Origin: JBEKTY01 sp049515555
GTDB taxonomy: Bacteria > Planctomycetota > Planctomycetia > Pirellulales > Thermoguttaceae
DNA length: 34,031 nucleotides
Reading direction: 5' to 3'
Assembly: GCA_049515555.1 (NCBI GenBank)
Contig: JBEKTY010000086.1
Span: 1-34,031, forward strand
The notes beneath the pieces are model-generated. The model saw nothing but the letters and a program-made list of their open reading frames with translations. It had not been told where the DNA came from and did no database searches. Below are positions 24,601 to 32,542 of this stretch, piece by piece. Positions within the stretch are counted from its first letter, which is position 1. Each line of letters begins with the position of its first letter. The translations under genes were made by a program, and so were the position numbers.

Positions 24601-24946
24601 GTCGGCGCTGAGCAAAATGCCAACATCGGGGCTCGACTTTGACACTTTACCCGAAGACGCACTACAGCGAATCAATGCTCTGCCGTCAATGATCTATCAT
24701 GGCGTCCGTAGTGAGGCGGCGGTATTGATGCGGATGAACTCTGTGCCCCGAAGTGTAGCAGAAGCGCTTGGTGCGAAGTTTCAGGCTGATTCTGCACAGG
24801 GGCCCCTGAACGTGAAGTCCGCGAGGGAGTATCTGAAGTCCCTCAACATTCCCGATTGGGCGGGTGCCCGACCGGAAGGGGCGGCCATGTCTGGCAAGGA
24901 TTACCGCAAGGTGTGGCAGCAGCTTTCCGGGGAGACTGAATCGTAA
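21686..24946 (+). CDS. hamB: HamB-like superfamily 2 (Ski2-type) helicase
   Basis: The protein has about 1086 residues. A helical N-terminal region of some 310 residues precedes a Ski2/Hel308-like core: Walker A DMPTSGGKTLLAEF (lysine 342), DEAHN (about 447-451), a TTIAQGINFP segment and motif VI NLAGRAGRVGQDTVG (about 705-718). The C-terminal 350 residues contain a HTH-like/ratchet region typical of Ski2 helicases. Such enzymes unwind DNA from 3' overhangs; in Hachiman the helicase senses damaged or replicating phage DNA and releases the HamA nuclease. The ATG at 21686 follows GAGGAGAG and overlaps the HamA stop. Codon use is mixed, like HamA and unlike Res. Confidence 0.82.
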   Translation: MLIDEAALQSADDHWAVQAVGQANRDRALLVAKVRLVRAAVRQQMELTFDDQPQDDELLQRVAMAYEVAAIEGLEAILHPGSDAQSKELQRRAQASAWRAFELRRPLAIPTIEEQRLFHVLHLAGLAYCGDRWSDLRQWINDHATEVIAPSTATLPWDRRVLCQVYDCWVRLLRKRSWDDLDHVREIVAELRQNQQQYEQGVLSNGSVAQDRAMAIRLIALYHWAKATELLAVYMVQGTPASVAVELDRHFEKAGQAAAGAQDAPLELVLRWLHLAARQMVAGSIWWVAGAVNSRVAKFVKSVTKAQAMFELLPPQRVSLQEQGLLDQAHRAIVVDMPTSGGKTLLAEFRMLQALNQFDQDKGWVAYVAPTRALVSQVTRRLRRDLEPFGVIVEQLTGAVEIDVFEEAMLTASDAAQAFHVLVSTPEKLQFVIRNNKVSRPLALIVMDEAHNIEGEERGLRIELLLATIRRDRAETHFLLLMPMVPNADELAHWLAADTGKAISIGTAVWRPNERIVGLFYPVEDQSVRAGWRLEYETLVTSPKTLHLAGRHRVDGIKPLSVPWSQIKGKLAGQTAAMAKVFSERGTSIAIANTIPWVWSMARAITDSLQPLDPIPDEIALVQRFLKTEISDDFELIAMLDRGVAVHHAGLSDEVRSLIEWLAEKDKLKVLCATTTIAQGINFPVSSVFLSSHKYPYGRAMSPREFWNLAGRAGRVGQDTVGVIGLARGNAEQELKQYVSDATGSLVSRLVRLLDELFQAGQLQNLKQALAQDQWRDFRCYVAHLWREKQNLDAVLADTEGLLRSTFGYSRLRSTQSPADSTKAEALLSATKGYVQDLDAHSENAVLADSTGFAPEGVRAALLGLKHLEHNLTPSDWEAASLFGEVQHSSLPNLIGVMLQIQELRGSLQKIGFTGLTHERIASLTADWVNGKSLREIAETYFQSAGTTLTAAITDACKAIYRTLVNSGPWGMSALSKMPTSGLDFDTLPEDALQRINALPSMIYHGVRSEAAVLMRMNSVPRSVAEALGAKFQADSAQGPLNVKSAREYLKSLNIPDWAGARPEGAAMSGKDYRKVWQQLSGETES

Positions 24947-24976
24947 CGGGCCAATCCTCTTGAGCGTATCGACGAC

Positions 24977-27604
24977 ATGAGAATCCAGTTCGAGAGCAAC
25001 CAGCAATTCCAGCTTGACGCCATCCAGGCCGTCCTGGACGTGTTCGATGGCCAGCCGTTGGCCCAGGGCGAATATGAAATCCGCTTCGACACGGCCGGCG
25101 GCGAACTCGTTTCCCACCTTGGGGTCGGCAACCGGCTCAGCCTGGACGCCAGCACAATCCTCGCCAACGTCCAGACGGTGCAGAAGCGAAACGAGATCAA
25201 GCCGGCCGCCGATGGCTTGGACGCCAACGGCATGAACTTCTCCGTCGAGATGGAGACCGGCACGGGCAAGACCTACGTGTACCTGCGGACGATCTACGAA
25301 CTGAACAGGACCTACGGGTTCAAGAAGTTCGTGATTGTGGTCCCCAGCGTGGCGATTCGGGAAGGCGTGCTGAAGAACATCGAACTGACCCGCGACCACT
25401 TCCGCGCCATCTACGGCAATGTGCCGCTGGATTACTGGGTGTACGACTCAAAGCAGGTTTCCCGGCTGCGGGGGTTCGCCAACAGCAACCAACTGCAAAT
25501 CCTCATCATCAACATCGACTCCTTCAACAAGAAGGAGAACAACGTCATTCACCAGGACCGGGACCAAACGCTGGGCCGCAAGCCGATTGAGTTCTTGCAG
25601 GCCACGTTCCCGATTGTCGTGGTCGATGAACCGCAGAACATGGAGAGCGATCTGGCGCGGGCCGCCATCGCCAGCCTGAACCCGCTCTGTATGCTGCGTT
25701 ATTCGGCCACGCACCGCCACGCCTACAACCTGCTCTACCGCCTTGACCCGGTGAGGGCCTACGACCTGCGCCTGGTCAAACGGATCGAGGTGGATGCTGT
25801 CCTGGACGACGCCGACTTCAACAAGCCGTTCATCGAACTGAAGTCGGTCACGGCCACCAAGACCAAGATTACCGCCAAACTGGTCATTGACGTGGACAGC
25901 GACGACGGCCCGCGGCGGAAGACCGTCTCGGTGAGCCGCAACGGCACGGACCTGTTCGATCTGAGCAACGAGCGGGCGGCCTACCGGGGCTACATCGTGG
26001 ACCACATCGACGCCGGCAACGGCTACGTGGCCTTCACCAACGGCTTGACGCTCTACACGGGCCAGAGCCACGGCGGCAGAACCGACGACGTGATGAAGGT
26101 GCAGATCGAGGAGACGGTCAAGGAGCATTTCGAGAAGGAACTGAAGGTCCAGCGGCTCCTGCCCGAGGGGCAGCGGCTCAAGGTGCTGTCGCTGTTCTTC
26201 ATCGACCGCGTGGCAAACTACTTCGAGGAGAACGGCAAAATCCGCCAGTGGTTCGTGGAGGCGTACCAGAGGATCGCCGCGAGGCCGCAATACAAGGCAC
26301 TCAAGCCGCTGCCCGTGGAGAAGGTCCACAACGGGTACTTCGCCCAGAGCCGGGGGACGCCGAAGGATACCAGCGGCACGACCCAGGCCGACGACGAAGC
26401 CTACGAATTGATTATGCGGGACAAGGAGCGGCTGCTTTCGAGGGACGAGCCGCTACGGTTCATTTTCAGTCACTCGGCGCTCCGCGAAGGCTGGGACAAC
26501 CCCAACGTCTTCCAGATTTGCACGCTGAACGAAACCCGCTCGGAGATCAAGAAGCGGCAGGAAATCGGGCGGGGGCTGCGCCTGCCGGTGCTGGAAACGG
26601 GGCAGCGGTGCTTCGACCCGGCTGTCAACCGGCTCACGGTGGTCGCCAACGAAATGTACGACGACTTCGCGCGGAAATTGCAGACCGAGATCGAGGAAGA
26701 GTGCGGCGTGGAGTTCAAGGGCCGCATCGCCAACAAGCGGGATCGCCGGAAGGCCGAGCTTGTGGCCGGCTGGCGGTTGAACCCCGACTTCCAGGCCCTC
26801 TGGGAGAGGATCAAGCACAGGACCCGGTATTCGGTCGATTACGCCACGGCCGAACTGATTGCCAAGGCCGGCAAAGCCGTGCGCAAGATGCCCGCGATTG
26901 AGCCGCCGAAGCTCATGGCGATCAAGTCGGAAATGGAGATCACCGAGGAGGGCATTGTTGGGAAGCTGAGTTCTGCCCGCGAGGTGAAGCCCAGTGGGGA
27001 AAGGTCCGCGCCGATTCCCGACATGCTCAGCTACCTGCAACGCGAAACGGAACTGACCCGCAGCACGCTGGCCGACATCCTGATCGAATCCGGCCGCCTG
27101 GGTGAGGTGGTCGTCAACCCGCAGCAGTTCATGGACCAAGCGGTCAGGGCCATCCGCCAGACGCTCCACAAGATGATTATCGACGGCATCAAGTACGAGA
27201 AGATTGGGGATGCCGTCTACGAGATGCTGCTGTTCGAGGAAAAGGAGATCGAAAGCTACGTGGACCGCATGGTGGACGTGGGCAACTCCATCTACGACTG
27301 CCTGGAGTGCGAGTCCGACACCGAGCGCAAGTTCGCCGAGGCCATGCGGGATCGCACCGACATCAAGCTGTTCATCAAGCTGCCCGACTGGTTCAAGGTG
27401 GAAACGCCCATCGGCACCTACAATCCCGACTGGGCCATCGTGAAACAGGAAGACGACCGAATCTACCTCGTCCGTGAGACGAAGGCCACGAAGGACCAGC
27501 TTGCCCTGCGCGGTGCCGAGTGGGAGAAGATCCGCTGCGGCAAGGCGCATTTCAACGCCCTGGGCGTGGATTTCAAGCAGGTCATCAGTGCGACGGAGGT
27601 TTAG
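24977..27604 (+). CDS. Type III restriction enzyme, Res subunit
   Basis: The 875-residue protein matches type III Res: Walker A METGTGKTYV (lysine 98), the family-specific DEPQ box (VVVDEPQNME, about 217), SHSALREGWDNPN, and EIGRGLRLPV (motif VI). A C-terminal PD-(D/E)XK nuclease follows (about 800-860), with D818 in YNPDWAIV and E834-x-K836 in RETKAT. Res uses ATP to scan or slide from a Mod-bound site and cuts when two unmethylated sites meet. Length and motifs appear intact. The ribosome-binding site is weak (TTGAGCG). Codons are almost all GC-ending, like SNF2 and the Mod flanks. No clear terminator follows before the convergent operon. Confidence 0.94.
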   Translation: MRIQFESNQQFQLDAIQAVLDVFDGQPLAQGEYEIRFDTAGGELVSHLGVGNRLSLDASTILANVQTVQKRNEIKPAADGLDANGMNFSVEMETGTGKTYVYLRTIYELNRTYGFKKFVIVVPSVAIREGVLKNIELTRDHFRAIYGNVPLDYWVYDSKQVSRLRGFANSNQLQILIINIDSFNKKENNVIHQDRDQTLGRKPIEFLQATFPIVVVDEPQNMESDLARAAIASLNPLCMLRYSATHRHAYNLLYRLDPVRAYDLRLVKRIEVDAVLDDADFNKPFIELKSVTATKTKITAKLVIDVDSDDGPRRKTVSVSRNGTDLFDLSNERAAYRGYIVDHIDAGNGYVAFTNGLTLYTGQSHGGRTDDVMKVQIEETVKEHFEKELKVQRLLPEGQRLKVLSLFFIDRVANYFEENGKIRQWFVEAYQRIAARPQYKALKPLPVEKVHNGYFAQSRGTPKDTSGTTQADDEAYELIMRDKERLLSRDEPLRFIFSHSALREGWDNPNVFQICTLNETRSEIKKRQEIGRGLRLPVLETGQRCFDPAVNRLTVVANEMYDDFARKLQTEIEEECGVEFKGRIANKRDRRKAELVAGWRLNPDFQALWERIKHRTRYSVDYATAELIAKAGKAVRKMPAIEPPKLMAIKSEMEITEEGIVGKLSSAREVKPSGERSAPIPDMLSYLQRETELTRSTLADILIESGRLGEVVVNPQQFMDQAVRAIRQTLHKMIIDGIKYEKIGDAVYEMLLFEEKEIESYVDRMVDVGNSIYDCLECESDTERKFAEAMRDRTDIKLFIKLPDWFKVETPIGTYNPDWAIVKQEDDRIYLVRETKATKDQLALRGAEWEKIRCGKAHFNALGVDFKQVISATEV

Positions 27605-27840
27605 ACCAAAGGCACTGGCGCTCAACTCAGCGCAGCCCGTCGGTCAAAGCATCAAGCACACCAGCACTGGCTCTAGTGGCTTGGCGGAGTCTGCCGATGA
27701 TCGTTGCCGACGAAAACCCTTGTCAGGTACTCTCGCCATCGGTGTTGCCATGCAAAATGAACTCATGTCAGGTGGACCCAACCAAGTCGGTAGAGCACCA
27801 CCATAGCTGGGCCAAAATGTTGCGTGGCGATTGCACTGTG

Positions 27841-28215
27841 TTAGGGTCTCCTCCCTCTTCGCAACCAAGGCACACATTTCGTGAAGTTCCAATGATAGAG
27901 GAAGATACTCACGAAGACCAGGCACATAGTTAAGAAGCAGCTTTCGACTACCGCGCCGCAAGCGTTCCGTGTGAGGAAAACGTGGTGCGTACACCAAATG
28001 GTAGCAAGGATGCCATGAACAAGGGGCACGCTTACCAATAGCGCACACACTCGCTCCGGTGCGTCGCCCCTCAGTATCTCCTTAATCAGGTGCTTGATTG
28101 CTCGCCCGAGCAATTCAAATGTGTGATGAATCAATAGCTTGCCGAACACCCACCAACTCCCAGCCTCCAACACGAGGTATACCATCGCCAGAATGAACAA
28201 CTCCCAAGGGAACAT
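27841..28215 (-). CDS. Small membrane protein
   Basis: The 124-residue protein has about three membrane segments (roughly 5-27, 56-75 and 90-110) and an arginine-rich end (WLRRGRRP). It follows the HEAT-repeat gene by six bases and is the last of a four-gene minus-strand operon that begins with a histidine kinase. No family is recognised. Its ribosome-binding site is weak, so translation may depend on the upstream gene. Confidence 0.65.
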   Translation of the reverse strand: MFPWELFILAMVYLVLEAGSWWVFGKLLIHHTFELLGRAIKHLIKEILRGDAPERVCALLVSVPLVHGILATIWCTHHVFLTRNACGAVVESCFLTMCLVFVSIFLYHWNFTKCVPWLRRGRRP

Positions 28216-28221
28216 GTCACA

Positions 28222-28974
28222 TCAACCGTTACGGGACTCGCTGGATGTATGCTTCCAAATGGCTGCTATGGTGAGACTGACCGAAAAAATCAGGCCCATC
28301 GTGGCGAGCACGGGATGAACCAAGGGGATCGCGTACCGGAACCAGGCAACTAAGGCGAGCGCAAACGCGAGAACCGCAATGCTCGCGCAAACGTAGATCA
28401 CGTCCGGTGAGTAGTCCAGCACTGACCCAAGCGCACTAGCGTCCTCGGCTTCGCGTGATTGCATGTCATAGGCCATCTGTATCATGTTGCAAAACTCTAG
28501 GGAGTCTGTTGCGAGGGCTTCCACTTGCGGATCGCCGGAGTCCCGAAGTTGCTCAAGGGCAACCCTAGCTTGCGATCCCCCAAGACGGCCCAGTGATTGG
28601 CAGGCGCTCTCCCTCACATGTTTGTTCTTGTGCTGCAAGAGGCCCACCAGGACATCAGTGGAACGCCGGTCGCCCGGCCGGGCCAGTATCGGAATCTCCA
28701 TCACCGCTGTACACAACCGTCGTGTCTCAGTCTCCGAGGAAGTCGTAGTACGACTGCTGGCCGTGCAAAAGTCGAGGAGTTCCTCTAGCCGTCGGCGTGC
28801 AATGGTTTGTCCCGCTCGTCCTTTAATGCGGATGCAACCTCTCACGCCCCACAAGAAGGCATCGAAGGGTAGCGTCCGCATTCCCTTTTGCCGCATTTCA
28901 TCTCTGACGCGATGGACGCGCTCTAGGACCGCTTGGTCCCCGCTGGCTTCCACACCGCTCCGTTTACTTGGCAT
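28222..28974 (-). CDS. HEAT-repeat protein with C-terminal membrane segments
   Basis: The 250-residue protein has a basic N-terminal part (about 1-60) and a central helical HEAT-like stretch (VLVGLLQHKNKHVRESACQS onward to about residue 160). Two hydrophobic segments follow (about 192-212 and 215-238), close to the C-terminus. HEAT repeats usually bind proteins, so this may be a membrane-anchored scaffold. The ATG follows GGGGAGG by about nine bases. It sits 41 bases after the response regulator and six before the small membrane gene. I see no enzymatic motif; a role as the output of the kinase pathway is inference from context. Confidence 0.72.
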   Translation of the reverse strand: MPSKRSGVEASGDQAVLERVHRVRDEMRQKGMRTLPFDAFLWGVRGCIRIKGRAGQTIARRRLEELLDFCTASSRTTTSSETETRRLCTAVMEIPILARPGDRRSTDVLVGLLQHKNKHVRESACQSLGRLGGSQARVALEQLRDSGDPQVEALATDSLEFCNMIQMAYDMQSREAEDASALGSVLDYSPDVIYVCASIAVLAFALALVAWFRYAIPLVHPVLATMGLIFSVSLTIAAIWKHTSSESRNG

Positions 28975-29015
28975 AATCCACTACCTCCCCAAGGGACACC
29001 TCTTTCGATTGGTCT

Positions 29016-29432
29016 CTACCGTAGCCAACCTGAAACAGCCTCCCCTAGAGCTTGCAAGTTGAAATACTTCGTCAGGCGGCCCACCGTGTCTGGAAACTCC
29101 GAAAGGGTCGCAAAGTCGTCAACGACGGATACCAACCCGATGCGAGGAGGCGTCGGAAGTTTTTTCAGTTCTCGGTAGACGTAGACTCCCATCCTGCGCC
29201 CGTAGTCCACTGTAAAGTCGTTAATCTCGGGGTTGGTCTCATCTTCAGGCGCGTAAGCAAGCATGATGTCCAGCAGTACCAGATCAAACGCCTTCTCTTT
29301 GGCCATGCGGACAGCAATGGTGGCCGAACCCGCCTCATCAACCTGGTGCCCGCCTCCATCCCGGGACCTCAAGTACAGTGCATACTGTTCCCGCTGCATG
29401 GGATCGTCTTCTACCAGCAGTATTAGTGCCAT
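29016..29432 (-). CDS. Single-domain response regulator
   Basis: This 138-residue protein is a receiver domain with no output domain. The acidic pocket E8-D9-D10 (LLVEDDP), phosphoacceptor D55 (LVLLDIML), a serine at the switch position (GLVSVVDD) and lysine of the TKYF turn are visible. Between beta-3 and alpha-3 there is an inserted loop of about 20 residues (LAYAPEDETNPEINDF), longer than in CheY. It lies 11 bases after the histidine kinase on the same strand, which makes it the likely phosphate acceptor. With no DNA-binding domain it must act by protein contact, possibly with the HEAT-repeat membrane protein encoded next. Confidence 0.9.
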   Translation of the reverse strand: MALILLVEDDPMQREQYALYLRSRDGGGHQVDEAGSATIAVRMAKEKAFDLVLLDIMLAYAPEDETNPEINDFTVDYGRRMGVYVYRELKKLPTPPRIGLVSVVDDFATLSEFPDTVGRLTKYFNLQALGEAVSGWLR

Positions 29433-29443
29433 CGTACACCCCG

Positions 29444-31339
29444 CTACCTTGGCAAGAACAAGGAGATAATTACGTGGAAGCTATTCGATCCAAACGGTAA
29501 CGAATGGACCTCGAATCGCCCTCCCATAAGCCTCAGAAACCCGTCAATCATGGTAAAACCGATACCGGTTCCCGAAGGATCGCGCTTCCGCGCAGCGATT
29601 GTCCTGAAACCACGCATCCCCAGGAACTTCGTATCTTCCGCCTCAAGTGGGATTCCAATGTCCCGAACGTCGAGCTTAGTCTCCGTCCCCATCATCCGGC
29701 CCTCTATTACGACATCTGTACCAAGGTTGCCGTACTTGATCGCGTTGTCAATGAGGTTCCCCAAAGCGTGTTTGAATGCCTCGCGGTCGGTCAAGATTGG
29801 GGACAAATTGGACAATTCATTGCTAACCCGCAAGTTAATATCCTTCTCAGCCGCCAACCCACCATATTCCCGTTCACACTCCTTCGCCACGTCATAGATG
29901 GACACTTTGTTCCGCGCGAATGACTCGGAATTAGCAAGGAGCCTCTCAAGCATTCTAAACCGATCCACACTCATCTGTAATCGTCTGAGGCGGGCCAACA
30001 TCCGAGTAGCCGTTGATTCGATCGCAACATACTCGATGCGGTTTGCGGCCAGATTCTCTGCAACAGCGAGCACCGCCGCCAATGGGGCCTTCACTTCATG
30101 GCTGAGGTCCGCGAGCAGTTCATCCCTTGCCTGTAATTGACGGCGGCTCTCAAGGACTATTGAGATCTCCTTGAACTGCTCTTGGATAAACTGCAACTGC
30201 GTAGCACCAAGCCGCTGAAGCCCTTTACGCTTGCAGTCCCCAATGATGATGAGCCCTAAAGGCCCCTGGACTTCTAACGGAAGCACGTAGCACGGTGAAT
30301 CGAAAAGATAGGGGCTATCGAATAGTAGTCTCCTCGCGTGGGCAGGCTTCAGCAACGTAGCCTCGCCCGGCTTTCGATCCCTCAGAGGGAAGAAATGCGT
30401 CTTTGGTATCTTAGGCGTTTTCGCCGCCAAAGCAGAGCCGGGTATCGCTGTGGCCACTGTCATGTAGTCATCAGTTGGCCGTTTGAGCATAGAAAAGAAA
30501 ACGTAATCGCTCTCGCAGAATTGTGCGAAGCGCGAGAAGACTTGTGATATTTCGGACCAGAAGGTCGCGTCAGTCTCGGGCAGCAGCCGGGCGGCCTGTG
30601 AGGTGAAGTAAGCCTTAATCACGTTGAGTTGGTAACCGATCGTCCTCTCAGCAAGCTGACTTAATTGTACCGATGCCTCTTGCATGGTGTTCAGAATCTC
30701 AGGCACTTCTTCGGGCGTAACTTCGGGCGATGCCCTAGTAAGGCTAACCAGGTCCGGCACGTTGCAACCAGGCTTCAATTCCTTCATCCGTTCCATTATC
30801 GTTCGACTGCGATGCTCACTCTCCGCGCGCGCATCGACGTGGCCTGCAACAGAGGACGCGGTCGCGCACCCTGACACGAAATCGTCGGACCATATATCTC
30901 CTTTAGCAGGACACTGTTGGCCAGCAAACAGGACCGCAACGACCCGACCGTCTACTGCAATTGGAAGGGCATAATCGACCATTCCTCCGTGGCATAAGTA
31001 TACTATTGGTTCTCCTCGCTTCTCCGCTTCGTAAGCGTGCTCTTTGTCGCAAGCGTTGCACCTCTCATCAAAAACTGGATTGCACACGCGGTCCTGCCAG
31101 GGCCGGAGTTTGGCACAATGCGGCTGCCATCGCACACCGGCATTGATGAAACTGCCCTCAAGCCAACGCTCCTTACCGCCCTCTGGCCTGTGCCGTGCGG
31201 GGAGCAGAATGCCGAAACTCGAAACACGTTCTTTAACTACACCGCGCTGAAAGATTTTGAGCAGCTCGCCGTTTACCAATTCGTCGAGCGGAGGTCGGCG
31301 GCCGCCCTTATAGAAAGTCAGAAGGCTGTCGATGTCCAT
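29444..31339 (-). CDS. PocR-GAF sensor histidine kinase, soluble
   Basis: The 631-residue protein has no membrane segment. Residues about 1-150 form a PocR-like sensor domain with cysteines C75, C86, C94, C97, C116 and C143, a pattern that could bind metal or sense redox state. A GAF-like domain follows (about 240-400). The HisKA motif LSHEVKAPL carries the phosphorylated histidine near 415. The HATPase domain shows the N box (NLIDNAIKYG, about 535) and G2 (GTGIGF, about 590), but G1 reads DIGIPL instead of the usual DxGxG. It heads an operon with a lone response regulator and two membrane proteins. The ligand is unknown. Convergence on the defence array suggests, but does not prove, a functional link. 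Confidence 0.9.
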   Translation of the reverse strand: MDIDSLLTFYKGGRRPPLDELVNGELLKIFQRGVVKERVSSFGILLPARHRPEGGKERWLEGSFINAGVRWQPHCAKLRPWQDRVCNPVFDERCNACDKEHAYEAEKRGEPIVYLCHGGMVDYALPIAVDGRVVAVLFAGQQCPAKGDIWSDDFVSGCATASSVAGHVDARAESEHRSRTIMERMKELKPGCNVPDLVSLTRASPEVTPEEVPEILNTMQEASVQLSQLAERTIGYQLNVIKAYFTSQAARLLPETDATFWSEISQVFSRFAQFCESDYVFFSMLKRPTDDYMTVATAIPGSALAAKTPKIPKTHFFPLRDRKPGEATLLKPAHARRLLFDSPYLFDSPCYVLPLEVQGPLGLIIIGDCKRKGLQRLGATQLQFIQEQFKEISIVLESRRQLQARDELLADLSHEVKAPLAAVLAVAENLAANRIEYVAIESTATRMLARLRRLQMSVDRFRMLERLLANSESFARNKVSIYDVAKECEREYGGLAAEKDINLRVSNELSNLSPILTDREAFKHALGNLIDNAIKYGNLGTDVVIEGRMMGTETKLDVRDIGIPLEAEDTKFLGMRGFRTIAARKRDPSGTGIGFTMIDGFLRLMGGRFEVHSLPFGSNSFHVIISLFLPR

Positions 31340-32118
31340 TGGGTCACCGGCCTTTGAGCGTCATACTTGGACGGTTCACCACCTTTGGAGGGCCCACTCG
31401 GACCCTCCCCTGAACTGGAGGAAATCGTACCACTGGGACGACGGCTGTCAAGGATGGCAGCCAACTCGTGGCGACAAGCGTCCCCACGAGATTCGGGCTG
31501 GCATTACCGCTTGCTAGAATAGCTCGACCAGCCGCTTCTATCCCCATCTTCCCTCGCCAGTAGGTGCCCGGGCGATCCCGAGGAAACGAGTCAAGCATCT
31601 CGACGCTAACGGTGATTCAGGACTAGCTCGTGTGGGGCATATAATACCACCCAGCCTCGCTGCCAACGATGCCAATCGCTGAGAGTACCTTTTTCCGCGT
31701 ACTGCATGGAGCCTTCGGTACGGAAAGGGAACCTCTCAATACAGGCCGAAACTCTCCGCGCAGCAGTCAGGTGGAGCCCGCGTTTCTGATGGGTTCGGCC
31801 ATCCAACGTCGGACGGGAACAGGGAACAGCGCTAACCATACTGATTCCCTTCGTTTTGTCAAGGCGAGCACCCCTTATGCCGAATCTTCGGTGCTTTTCC
31901 AAGAGCGGAATCGAGAAGTCACCTCGATTCCAAGGGCAGCGCGACCGCCCTCGATGCTGCCGGCCGCCAGGTTGCCAAGACGCCTGAAGCCTGCGGGTCC
32001 GCTCGGTCGTGGGCGGCGATGGTCGTGGGCCGTTCACCCGGGCTTGCAATGGTCGGGGAGAGCAGTATCATGGAGTGGTAGGTTGCAGTTGCGTGGCGAC
32101 CAGAGGTTGTCGTGTTGC
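31340..32118. other. Intergenic stretch upstream of the kinase operon
   Basis: No supported gene lies here. Two adjacent hairpins can form on either strand: GGCTGTC/GGCAGCC near 31444-31463 and CTCGTGG/CCACGAG (31465-31490). A GGAGGG/CCCTCC pair (31387-31408) lies nearer the kinase start. None has a clear T tract. Confidence 0.45.
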
Positions 32119-32136
32119 GTATCACAAAGGTATCAC
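32119..32136 (+). repeat. Heptamer pair, left of the tRNA fragment
   Basis: GTATCAC occurs at 32119-32125 and 32130-32136, 11 bp apart. Two related pairs lie on the other side of the tRNA fragment. Paired direct repeats one helical turn apart beside a tRNA end resemble arm-type sites of tyrosine integrases. Confidence 0.5.
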
Positions 32137-32251
32137 GGGTTGCAGCCCAACAGCCAATAACGTGAAACAAGGTGATTCAACGTAACACATTACAGATACA
32201 CGACTTGTAATCCGTTTCATCAAGACGATGCAAGACGTTCCAACACCGAGT

Positions 32252-32309
32252 TTCAGGTTGAGGGCCTAGTCCCCGTAAGGGGGTGCAGGTTCAAGTCCTG
32301 TTTCCCGCA
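32252..32309 (+). tRNA. 3' part of a class II (Leu-like) tRNA, probable att site
   Basis: A T-arm with GCAGG (32285-32289), loop TTCAAGT, and CCTGT, an acceptor strand TTCCCGC with discriminator A (32302-32309), and a long variable arm CCCC-GTAA-GGGG (32271-32282) are all present. The 5' half is missing: no GCGGGAA acceptor strand lies upstream. The possible anticodon-loop text TTCAGGT starts at 32252, where a 5' stem partner is lacking. A fragment running from the anticodon loop to the 3' end is what many integrases leave at the distal end of an island. It is not a functional tRNA. Confidence 0.7.
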
Positions 32310-32322
32310 CTACTTGATATAT

Positions 32323-32356
32323 AAGGACTTACGGCGATAACCCGTGAGTCCTTTTT
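32323..32356 (+). terminator. Strong intrinsic terminator
   Basis: AAGGACTTACGG (32323-32334) pairs with CCGTGAGTCCTT (32342-32353), 12 pairs with one GU, and is followed by further T residues. It sits just after the tRNA fragment, as a tRNA gene's own terminator would. Confidence 0.85.
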
Positions 32357-32375
32357 CGTTGGCGTAATGCCCTCC

Positions 32376-32393
32376 GTGTAACAACGGTGTAAC
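32376..32393 (+). repeat. Heptamer pair, right of the tRNA fragment
   Basis: GTGTAAC occurs at 32376-32382 and 32387-32393, 11 bp apart. The 11-mer CGGTGTAACAG (32385-32395) is repeated in inverted form at 32552-32562. Confidence 0.6.
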
Positions 32394-32542
32394 AGAATTG
32401 CAGGTAAATTGCCGTGAAATGGCGGGGTAACGCCGACGCAACACCAGGCGGCGGCGGGTTTCGCGGCTCGATCCGCCCGTAGTCGCCTGCCCACAGGTGA
32501 TCGCCCACCGCATTCCAACCCCATTGTTGGAGGGGTGATCGC

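Noticed and set aside
10759..27604. Assignment to DISARM or BREX
   Set aside because: SNF2 and a methylase occur in DISARM, but no DUF1998 protein or phospholipase D is seen; no PglZ, BrxC, PglX-type or Lon-like gene for BREX.
25448..27625. Long minus-strand frames opposite the Res gene
   Set aside because: Shadow frames of a GC-rich gene with complete type III Res motifs.
31606..32049. Minus-strand frame of about 147 residues upstream of the kinase
   Set aside because: Arginine-rich, no motif, no ribosome-binding site; it resembles non-coding sequence.
32220..32310. Complete tRNA-Leu gene
   Set aside because: No 5' acceptor strand, D-arm or 5' anticodon stem matches the 3' half.
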